Source of the DNA: Thermoplasmata archaeon
Lineage (GTDB): Archaea > Thermoplasmatota > Thermoplasmata > Thermoplasmatales > Thermoplasmataceae
NCBI GenBank assembly: GCA_021835265.1
Contig: JAKBQK010000065.1
Span: forward strand, 1 to 5,320
DNA length: 5,320 nucleotides
Direction: 5' to 3'
The notes beneath the pieces were generated by a model. It saw only the letters and a list, made by a program, of their open reading frames with translations. It was not told where the DNA came from and made no database searches. Position numbers and translations under genes: made by a program. Below, piece by piece: positions 1 through 5,320 of the stretch. Numbering within the stretch: position 1 is the stretch's first letter; each line of letters opens with the position of its first letter.

Positions 1-2024
1 TTTCTATCATAAAAAAAGTAATTGTAATATGACTCCATAGCCTTAGGCCCTAAAATATTATTGTCAAATTGCTCCTTATCTCTCCTAAATTCATCCAGAA
101 CGCGTTGAGAAATATCTCGTCCTTTGGCAATATTCTTTAGATTCCCTAGATTCTCCTCACTGGGATTTATCACAACGAATCTTCCGAGTGATTCCATCTT
201 TCCATTACGATTACATCTTCCAGCGGCCTGTGTCAATGAGTCTAGTCCCGCAAGATATCGAATTACACTTCCAAAATCAACATCTATGCCTGCCTCAATC
301 AGTTGAGTACTGACACACACTACTTGTTTTCTATCGCTCAAATCCCTCTTCACATCTTCCAGTACTTCTATTCTATGTGCAGGGCACATATTTGTACTTA
401 AATGTGTGAGTAATCCTTCTACTTTACCTTTTAACTCTTGGAATAGTTTTAATGCTTCTCTCTTCGTGTTAACGATAACTAAAACACTACCTGTCAAACG
501 GAGTTCATCCTGAACCAGAGAAGCGATTTCCTGCTCGTTCCACCCTTCTGATTTTCGTCTATCACAAAAGTTAACTCTTTTGACATCTTCGAAGATTTGA
601 GACAAATTGGAAATCATTTCATTTTCAGTTTTGATTTTTAGTGAACGTTCTTCTGGTTGGATTCTGTCCAGAAGAGGCTGAGTTGCTGTACAAAGTACGG
701 CTGTAGAGTTACACTCATCAACTAAAAAATTGACAGCCATATTAAAAAGCTGAACACACTTGACAGGCAAAGTTTGAACTTCATCGAATATTATCACAGA
801 ATTAGCCAAATTATGCATTCTTCTCGCATCTCTTGTTCCTCTACTATATATAGAATCTAAGAACTTTACCATCGTTGTAAATACTATTGGTGCATCCCAA
901 TTTTCAGCCAATAATTTTTGATGAGTGGTTTCTTCTTCAGGTGTTAAATTAGAGTGATGTTCGAGTACAACTTTCCCCAGTTGCAATCCATTTTGTCTAT
1001 CGTTATCCAGGATTTGTCGCGTAATCTTGGCATTTTGATCAATTATAGACGTATATGGTATAACGTATATGATCCGATCCAAGCCATTAGTTTTAGCATG
1101 TTTTAGCGCGAATCTTAGGCTAGATAGAGTTTTGCCAGTTCCGGTTGGTACTGAGAGTTTATAAATTCCTCTCGGCTTAATGGAAAAGCTGGAACAACTA
1201 TCTGATATCTTCTTACGGATAATATCAATCTTCTTTGCTTGTTCGCTTTTATATGTGGATACTTTTGCCAAGGTTTGCAAGTAATTTTCTAGCCTAGTTA
1301 TGAGTTCATCCCAAGCCTCAAAACCTTTAAGGGATCTCTCCTCACTTTGCCATGAAAACTGGAAATCTGCGGTGTTAATTCTGTCTGCATCTATTAGACA
1401 GCTAAATAGAAATCTAGTGAGCAATCCAACCTTAAAAAAGAAAGGTTCTGGTTTTTTCTCCCTGGTTCTCATTGAATTTATCTTTTCATTTAGACTTTCC
1501 AAGATATTTTCGGATAGCAACTCCACGACATCATGGCCGAGTAATTCCTTCATATTTGCTTTACACTCAATTAGACGGGTGCTTTTTTCTGGTTTTTTCA
1601 TTCGTTTTGAGAATGTATCGTTTCCGATAGAGTCAATGCAGTCGATCAATCCTGAATGGTGCGATGCAATCACCAGAGACAATATTTGTGATGTTTGCAT
1701 TTTGTTAATTGCTTTACCATCAAAACACTCATGAATTATCTGGGCACCAGCACTTGAATGATCTATCTTGCCTTTATTCATTTGAGGATCCGAGTAATCG
1801 TCTTCGTCAGAATTTATCATCAAATTTGCGGACTTTATATAATTAAGAAATTCGTCACTTGCTTTTCCCATATCATGTAATAATCCAATAATCTTCCCTT
1901 GTTGACCTAGTCCAATTTTGGATGCAAAACTTTCACACAATTCGGCGGTACCCTCTAAATGCTCCACAAGGCTTTGTATTTCTCCGTCCGACTCACGAAT
2001 GTGTGCTATAAATTTATCTGCCAT
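1..2024 (-). CDS. cas3: CRISPR-associated Cas3, HD nuclease-helicase fusion (3' end off window)
   Basis: Cas3 is the effector nuclease-helicase of type I CRISPR-Cas: after Cascade binds target DNA it unwinds and degrades it. The reading frame is open for 674 codons from ATG 2024-2022 to the left edge, so the C-terminus is missing. The HD nuclease comes first: H22 in an EHLEGTA context, LLHDMGK at 48-54, DHS at 88-90 and SHH at 121-123, so all expected metal ligands are present. LIDADR (210-215) ends this part. The superfamily 2 helicase follows: Walker A PTGTGKT (293-299), YVIPYTSIIDQNA (motif Ia region), FDEVQ (413-417; DEAD-box equivalent), CTATQP (motif III), then STQLIEAGIDVDF and QAAGRCNRNG (motifs V and VI). 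The start is secure: MADKFIAHIRE is a typical Cas3 opening and an in-frame TAG lies just upstream. From memory the helicase wording is closest to type I-C or I-B Cas3. No frameshift or missing catalytic residue is seen. Other cas genes would lie to the left. Confidence 0.96.
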   Translation of the reverse strand, partial: MADKFIAHIRESDGEIQSLVEHLEGTAELCESFASKIGLGQQGKIIGLLHDMGKASDEFLNYIKSANLMINSDEDDYSDPQMNKGKIDHSSAGAQIIHECFDGKAINKMQTSQILSLVIASHHSGLIDCIDSIGNDTFSKRMKKPEKSTRLIECKANMKELLGHDVVELLSENILESLNEKINSMRTREKKPEPFFFKVGLLTRFLFSCLIDADRINTADFQFSWQSEERSLKGFEAWDELITRLENYLQTLAKVSTYKSEQAKKIDIIRKKISDSCSSFSIKPRGIYKLSVPTGTGKTLSSLRFALKHAKTNGLDRIIYVIPYTSIIDQNAKITRQILDNDRQNGLQLGKVVLEHHSNLTPEEETTHQKLLAENWDAPIVFTTMVKFLDSIYSRGTRDARRMHNLANSVIIFDEVQTLPVKCVQLFNMAVNFLVDECNSTAVLCTATQPLLDRIQPEERSLKIKTENEMISNLSQIFEDVKRVNFCDRRKSEGWNEQEIASLVQDELRLTGSVLVIVNTKREALKLFQELKGKVEGLLTHLSTNMCPAHRIEVLEDVKRDLSDRKQVVCVSTQLIEAGIDVDFGSVIRYLAGLDSLTQAAGRCNRNGKMESLGRFVVINPSEENLGNLKNIAKGRDISQRVLDEFRRDKEQFDNNILGPKAMESYYNYFFYDR

Positions 2025-2040
2025 AAGGAAACCAGACCAT
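2014..2040 (-). other. Possible 8-codon upstream ORF overlapping the cas3 start
   Basis: An ATG at 2040-2038, preceded a few bases upstream by AGGA, opens MVWFPYGR and stops at TAA 2016-2014. It therefore overlaps the first codons of cas3 in another frame. This ATG has better ribosome-binding context than the cas3 ATG 16 nt downstream. It could tune cas3 translation or be chance. It cannot be the true cas3 start, because its frame stops at once. Confidence 0.25.
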
Positions 2041-2048
2041 TTTTCCTA

Positions 2049-2082
2049 AACGCAAATTGAATAGTTTTTGAAATATATGAAT
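2049..2082 (-). promoter_or_regulatory. Predicted archaeal promoter of cas3
   Basis: Read on the minus strand, a TATA-like element TCATATATTT lies at 2080-2071. Transcription would start about 26 nt downstream of its centre, near 2049, leaving a leader of about 25 nt before the cas3 ATG at 2024. No Shine-Dalgarno sequence precedes that ATG. The position fits cas3 being the first gene of its operon. The call rests on one AT-rich box and geometry only. Confidence 0.45.
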
Positions 2083-2182
2083 ATTCGCATTATTCTGAGG
2101 CTCTTCGTATGTGCATAAATCTGGTTATGCAACAAAGCCTTTTTACATGAAAACGTCACGATCTCATCACAGTTTGATGTAA

Positions 2183-2488
2183 GAATATGCAGAACGGTGG
2201 TGTTTTGTACCTGCAATCCCAAAGGAGAATGCGCATATAGACTCATTAAACACGGCTCTGCAAAGGGAGATAATAAGAAGATTCTATATTGATATTTTTA
2301 AGGATGTCAAATTCGCTGTTAGAATGTTTATGTATCTTTATCACAATGAAAGACTACATGGTATTATGGGATAAATTATGCCAAGTGATATGAAAAAAGA
2401 CGCATGGAAGAGATTCAGAAGGCTTGAAATCATAAGACAATTTTATCTCCTATCAAGGGACTTAACCATTGTTCCCTGCATCAACTAA
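2183..2488 (+). pseudogene. Decayed DDE/rve-type transposase, C-terminal fragment (IS3/IS481-like)
   Basis: One frame starting just after a stop at 2180-2182 reads ...PAIPKENAHIDSLNTALQREIIRRF, then YLYHNERLHGIMG, a TAA at 2372-2374, then IMPSDMKKDAWKRFRRLE and a final TAA at 2486-2488. The P-KEN-HI-S-N--LQRE block carries the glutamate-helix region of integrase-core transposases. YxNERxHGxxGYxxPSxM is the usual C-terminal signature, with the Tyr of GY replaced here by a stop. The catalytic Asp motifs and N-terminal part are absent, and the 5' limit is unclear. It lies between the cas3 promoter and the ATPase gene and cannot encode an active transposase. The family is assigned by motif memory only; IS3 and IS481 cannot be separated. 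Confidence 0.75.
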
Positions 2489-2510
2489 AAACTGCAAATC
2501 TCAGGTTAAA

Positions 2511-2520
2511 CTAATATACA
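2511..2520 (+). promoter_or_regulatory. TATA-like box for the ATPase-TOPRIM operon
   Basis: CTAATATACA is centred about 27 nt before ATG 2543. That is the archaeal TATA-box distance for a leaderless transcript starting at or next to the start codon. No Shine-Dalgarno sequence precedes the ATG (the preceding bases are GATAATTATAA). The box lies after the transposase fragment ends at 2488, so the two-gene cassette has its own promoter. Confidence 0.5.
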
Positions 2521-2542
2521 AACGTTGCATTGATAATTATAA

Positions 2543-3997
2543 ATGTCTGCAATTCTAAAATCTATCGAAATTGGAAATTTTAAGAGCTTCGAACACATTA
2601 AACTTGACTTAGACAAGTTAAACGTGGTCGTAGGACCAAATGGATCTGGGAAGACCAATTTGCTTGAGGGCATTCAGCTGGCATTTGGCTGTATCAATTA
2701 TAACTCTCCATCTGACTATCCATTTATTTCATTTTGGGGATATAATAACGCGGTTCACAATACTGATTCTAAGAGACCGATAGCTTTCAAATTCCAGCTT
2801 TCAATCGATTCATACGAGGTGACCTATGAATCGAAAATATCTGGCGCTGGCAGTTTCCTTAGATTTATAGAGGAAAATATAATTATTGAAGGTTTCCTGG
2901 AATTAAAAAGATTGGGAACCAGATTAATGATTAATTATACCACCCAGGCCATTCATAAGATAAATCTACAAAAGGAATTTCTGAAAGAACTCCAAAGGTT
3001 AAGGCAAGCTTTTATGGCTGAAAAGTTGGATTCTTTAGAAGAGTCCTTGACCGCGGAGGCTATGAATGTAAGTATTGATGGCATCGACGAGTCCAAATCA
3101 GCTTTTTCGTTCTTATCTTTCTATCTTTCTTTGTCCACCAAAACACGCCAGGGTAAAACTCAATATGGTATGTTTATGCTTGAACCTTTTCACGGGAATC
3201 AGAATATTCCGGCAAAAATGCCTTTAATTCTGGTGTCTCCAAGTGTGCAAGTAAGTTCTGATAATGCTAAACCCGGAAAGAGAGTCTTCATACCTCTAAT
3301 TGAATATATATCTTCATTCTTTAGTTATAATAGAACCTCTCTCTCAATGATAAATAGTTCAAGTAATAAGAAGGATCGACTGCGCGTAATTCTGGTTAGG
3401 CACAGTTCTATTTATGGAATGAAAGAACCTGTTCCACTTAACAGACCATATGAAGGGCTATTATCCGGAGAAGTTGCAATTTCATGGCTTTTTAACAAAT
3501 TTAATGAAAACGGAGGGTTATTTCCGGAAAAAATCAAGAGAGCAATGGAAGATCTCTTTCCAAACTGGCAACTGGGATTCAGGGTGACTGAAGATGGTAA
3601 CATACTCCTGCAAATTAAGGAGATAAATACAGGTTCAGGGACTCTGACTCTTCTTCCACCTTCTATTCCAGATGGACTTTTCAAACTCCTGCTAATAATG
3701 ACTGCAATAGAAATGCGCCCCAGCATTCTTCTGATTGACGAAATAGAAAATTCTCTTCATGACTCAATCATTCAATATGTAATGGATTCTCTAAGGGAGT
3801 CTGGGGTAACCACAATCGTCACCACTCATTCTTCAATGGTTGTAGACAGATCGGAACTGAACGAGTTAAGAATAATTGAGAAAATAGACGGAGAGAGCAT
3901 AATCAAAAGCATTTCAAAACCAGCTCAGATGAAGAAGAAACTTCTGGAGTTAGGAATTACTCCTAGTGACTCATGGCTTTATGGCGAACTTGCTTGA
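2543..3997 (+). CDS. AAA/ABC-type ATPase (AAA_15/AAA_21, OLD-like), putative defence ATPase
   Basis: A 484-residue ABC-fold ATPase of the SMC/RecF/OLD type, probably cytosolic. Its opening, with the IGNFKSFE strand-loop, is the classic RecF/OLD N-terminus. Walker A is GPNGSGKT (31-38). The long middle section (about 60-360) holds a charged helical stretch near 143-170 and no recognised domain. LPPSIPDGLFKLL (370-382) sits where the family has its signature-like SDG motif. Walker B is ILLIDEIE (395-402), with catalytic Glu400, then a D-loop-like NSLHD and the switch His429 in TTHSS. The C-terminus (LELGITPSDSWLYGELA) resembles OLD-type ATPases paired with nuclease subunits. It overlaps the next gene, so the two are co-translated and probably form one complex. 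By analogy with GajA, OLD and PARIS, the ATPase would sense or gate and the partner would act on nucleic acid; that is inference. The start is fixed by the N-terminal motif and the promoter spacing. Confidence 0.9.
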   Translation: MSAILKSIEIGNFKSFEHIKLDLDKLNVVVGPNGSGKTNLLEGIQLAFGCINYNSPSDYPFISFWGYNNAVHNTDSKRPIAFKFQLSIDSYEVTYESKISGAGSFLRFIEENIIIEGFLELKRLGTRLMINYTTQAIHKINLQKEFLKELQRLRQAFMAEKLDSLEESLTAEAMNVSIDGIDESKSAFSFLSFYLSLSTKTRQGKTQYGMFMLEPFHGNQNIPAKMPLILVSPSVQVSSDNAKPGKRVFIPLIEYISSFFSYNRTSLSMINSSSNKKDRLRVILVRHSSIYGMKEPVPLNRPYEGLLSGEVAISWLFNKFNENGGLFPEKIKRAMEDLFPNWQLGFRVTEDGNILLQIKEINTGSGTLTLLPPSIPDGLFKLLLIMTAIEMRPSILLIDEIENSLHDSIIQYVMDSLRESGVTTIVTTHSSMVVDRSELNELRIIEKIDGESIIKSISKPAQMKKKLLELGITPSDSWLYGELA

Positions 3998-4467
3998 TAA
4001 TTACAATTCTCATAGAAGATACTTATGGAAAACCATTTATGGAGGGTTTGATCAAGTACCTTAAGGCGAATGGATTCCTAGATCGTTCATGGGCATTTAA
4101 AGTCAATCAATACAACGTCTATAAACTTGATAAAATGCTTAGAGCCGCAACTGATTCAGATAAAATAATCCTGTTTGTGGATTGTGATGGTGATTGTAAT
4201 AACAATAACGCTCGAAGTATTCATGAAATTTGCGAAAAAAAGAACGATGGAAAGATAGGAATTATAGATCTGAGTTATGAGATTGAAGACTGGCTCTGCA
4301 TTTCTGAAGGTATAAAATTGGGTAAGCAGAAGTCTTCAAGCGCTATGATTGCAAAAAGAGGATACGAAAAATTCCGTCTTCCAGAGTATTCCAGTAAACT
4401 GAATTTTGAGTTGCTTACGAAAAATTGTAAAAGCTTCAAAGATTTTATAATTTTATTGAAGGAATGA
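3973..4467 (+). CDS. Small TOPRIM-like (DUF4276/RloB-like) protein, putative nuclease partner of the ATPase
   Basis: A protein of 164 residues from ATG 3973, or 157 from TTG 3994. TOPRIM-like features: a first strand ending in acid (TILIED, Glu15), the helix FMEGLIKYL, and IILFVDCDGD with Asp70 and Asp72 as the DxD metal-binding pair. EIEDWL (103-108) recalls the acidic motif of DUF4276-type TOPRIM proteins. The C-terminal part is helical and ends KSFKDFIILL. The TTG start is attractive: it makes a TTGA 4-nt overlap with the stop of the ATPase gene and places the start right at the first strand. The ATG start would overlap by 25 nt and add MALWRTC. Neither has a good ribosome-binding site. 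TOPRIM folds cleave or join DNA/RNA in topoisomerases, OLD nucleases and RNase M5, so a nuclease effector role is inferred. The fold call rests on a few motifs. Confidence 0.75.
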   Translation: MALWRTCLIITILIEDTYGKPFMEGLIKYLKANGFLDRSWAFKVNQYNVYKLDKMLRAATDSDKIILFVDCDGDCNNNNARSIHEICEKKNDGKIGIIDLSYEIEDWLCISEGIKLGKQKSSSAMIAKRGYEKFRLPEYSSKLNFELLTKNCKSFKDFIILLKE

Positions 4468-4468
4468 A

Positions 4469-4489
4469 ATTGTTATGATATTTAACAAT
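4469..4489 (+). repeat. Small inverted repeat just after the TOPRIM-like gene
   Basis: ATTGTTA and TAACAAT form a perfect 7-bp stem around a 7-nt loop, starting 2 nt after the stop codon. It could stabilise the 3' end of the two-gene transcript. It is AT-rich and has no following T-run, so it is not a classical terminator and may be chance. Confidence 0.25.
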
Positions 4490-4573
4490 GGATAATTCCA
4501 AATATGTCACAGGGAATCTTTATGATTATACACTGCAATTCTGGATACTTGCGATTGTGAATTCTGTTGGATA

Positions 4574-4973
4574 GTGAAATGGGTAGCATATCGTGTGATA
4601 TCTATAATGAAACTGGTTAATGAAACGATCCTTGAGGTCATGAAAGCGTGGAAACAAATACTATTCTCAAAACTTTTGAAGGATTATTGTGTCATTCTGA
4701 GAAAGGATTGCAGGACACGGGCAGCGTATCCCTATTTGATTAAACTTGGAAAGGGGTCACAGGTTGACTTCATTAAGTTTGGTCGTATAACGATCTATGG
4801 AAAGAGAAAGAAGTGGTATACAATTTCCATGGTGCAGGATATTCCAGAATGGGATATGCAGAATTCACGACTGAGAATTTGATCGGTATAAATCTGAACA
4901 CATTGAATACTTCGATGCTTTCATAAACAAAGTATTATATAATAATATCTGCCAAGATCTCTTAGTATGTTGA
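4574..4973 (+). pseudogene. Frameshifted IS21-like (IstA) transposase, N-terminal catalytic half
   Basis: The fragment can be read only by moving through three frames. The first (from 4574) gives TRAAYPYLIKLGKGSQVDFI, then KFGRITIYGKRKKWYTISMV; QVDF carries the first catalytic Asp of the rve core. A one-base loss near 4833 moves the reading to frame 4834, which gives GYSRMGYAEFTTENL, the GYSR-xYxEFT block of IS21-type transposases. A second shift near 4885-4900 gives EYFDAFINKVLYNN (4905-4946), matching the YFGG...LYDN block with its second catalytic Asp, here changed to Asn. The frame ends at TGA 4971-4973. The DNA-binding N-terminus before about residue 45 is not recognisable, and the whole C-terminal half is gone. 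At least two frameshifts and the lost Asp make this an inactive relic. An independent in-frame ATG reading (102 aa, 4574-4882) is only its first segment. Confidence 0.8.
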
Positions 4974-5190
4974 GGCATATTTAAAAATACGCGGTTAACC
5001 GTTTTACGAATCGCTCAAGAGAATTTTCTGGCTTTAAATCCTATTAAGATTCGATTTTTGCCCCGGTACAGATACACGAAGATTTTCTCAAGATTTGTCA
5101 ACTTTATAAATCGTTTTTCCTACAACTCCTCAATTTAATATTGGGTATTCAAATGTTTGATAATTATGGATCTCTTTAACTCTTTGGGGG
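4974..5190. other. Non-coding interval between the IS21-like relic and the ISL3 transposase
   Basis: No recognisable gene on either strand. It is AT-rich and T-rich. It holds a TATA-like ATATTTAAAAATA at 4978-4990, a perfect palindrome next to it, and a second TATA-like TTTATAAAT near 5104-5112 with no ORF at a suitable distance. The left end of the ISL3 element should lie in the right part, but its terminal repeat cannot be identified without the other end. Confidence 0.4.
4992..5001. repeat. Perfect 10-bp palindrome CGGTTAACCG
   Basis: The palindrome starts 2 nt after a TATA-like AT stretch (4978-4990), where a dimeric regulator could block or help transcription. No gene starts within about 200 nt downstream on the plus strand, so an operator role is unsupported. 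The G+C-rich ends stand out from the AT-rich surroundings. Confidence 0.3.
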
Positions 5191-5200
5191 TATTTAATAA
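5191..5200 (+). promoter_or_regulatory. TATA-like box for the ISL3 transposase
   Basis: TATTTAATAA is centred about 26 nt before the GTG at 5222, matching archaeal promoter spacing for a leaderless message. It is the same geometry as for the ATPase gene at 2543. No Shine-Dalgarno sequence precedes the GTG. Confidence 0.45.
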
Positions 5201-5221
5201 ACTTCAATTCATTCACATCTT

Positions 5222-5320
5222 GTGAAATCTGAGGAACTTTTCAGAAAACTTCTAGGCCTTGAGGATCCATGGATAATTAAAGAGATAAAATTCGACCACC
5301 AGGAAAAGAAGGTGGAGATA
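5222..5320 (+). CDS. ISL3-family transposase, N-terminal 33 codons (3' end off window)
   Basis: The frame from GTG 5222 gives KSEELFRKLLGLEDPWIIKE followed by IKFDHQEKKVEI, open to the window edge. The L-GLEDPW-IKEI-FD--EKK--I pattern is the usual start of ISL3 transposases, just before their CxxC zinc-binding motif, which would lie beyond the edge. GTG is the best start: an in-frame TAA lies nine codons upstream, no ATG intervenes, and a TATA-like box sits 26 nt before it. ISL3 enzymes are DDE transposases that move their own element. Nothing in the visible part suggests decay, unlike the two relics to the left. Identification rests on 33 residues. Confidence 0.75.
   Translation, partial: MKSEELFRKLLGLEDPWIIKEIKFDHQEKKVEI

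Noticed and set aside
124..306. 60-codon plus-strand ORF
   Set aside because: It lies wholly antisense to the conserved motif V/VI region of cas3 and has no recognisable motifs.
1300..1734. 144-codon plus-strand ORF
   Set aside because: It is antisense to the Cas3 HD/linker region, whose frame is continuous and motif-rich; no domain is visible in the plus-strand product.
2046..2246. 66-codon minus-strand ORF upstream of cas3
   Set aside because: It overlaps the cas3 promoter and runs antisense to the transposase relic; the product has no recognisable pattern.
2025..2542. CRISPR array or leader next to cas3
   Set aside because: No repeated 25-40 bp unit with regular spacing occurs here or elsewhere in the window; the interval is explained by a promoter and a transposase relic.
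3412..3726. 104-codon minus-strand ORF
   Set aside because: It is antisense to the ATPase gene, covering its signature-motif region.
4469..4489. Rho-independent-style terminator
   Set aside because: The 7-bp stem is AT-rich and no T-run follows.
4488..4573. ATG-started 28-codon reading frame after the TOPRIM-like gene
   Set aside because: It is very short, has no motif or promoter, and stops before the IS21-like segment begins.
2183..4973. One transposase split by insertion of the ATPase-TOPRIM cassette
   Set aside because: The C-terminal fragment comes before the N-terminal one on the same strand, and their motifs look like different families (IS3/IS481-like versus IS21-like).

Overview
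The window is AT-rich (roughly one third G+C) and looks archaeal. Arginine is mostly AGA/AGG, ATA isoleucine is common, clear Shine-Dalgarno sites are rare, and two genes have a TATA-like box centred about 26-27 nt before the start codon, as expected for leaderless archaeal transcripts. The gene content (class 1 CRISPR-Cas, an ABC-type ATPase with a TOPRIM-like partner, IS21-, ISL3- and rve-type transposase sequences) would suit a methanogen- or Thermoplasmatota-like genome. I cannot name the lineage.

Layout: (1) Positions 1-2024, minus strand: the N-terminal 674 codons of an HD-nuclease/helicase Cas3, uninterrupted and running off the left edge. Its promoter lies just upstream, so cas3 probably opens a type I cas operon that continues to the left. 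(2) About 2183-2488, plus strand: the C-terminal end of a dead DDE (rve-type) transposase with an in-frame stop. (3) Positions 2543-4467, plus strand: two overlapping genes with their own TATA-like promoter. They encode a 484-aa ABC/OLD-type ATPase and a small protein with a TOPRIM-like acidic signature. (4) About 4574-4973, plus strand: a frameshifted N-terminal half of a second, IS21-like transposase. (5) 4974-5190: non-coding, with one perfect 10-bp palindrome and two TATA-like elements. (6) From 5222, plus strand: the first 33 codons of an ISL3-family transposase that continues off the right edge.

The window reads as a piece of a defence island. A CRISPR-Cas operon lies next to a compact ATPase + TOPRIM-like two-gene cassette, and that cassette is bracketed by decayed transposase fragments with a probably younger IS beyond. 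The ATPase/TOPRIM pairing is the logic of OLD, Gabija (GajA) and PARIS-type anti-phage systems, here split over two translationally coupled genes. The defence role is inferred from architecture and location; nothing in the sequence proves it. No CRISPR array, tRNA or rRNA is visible.
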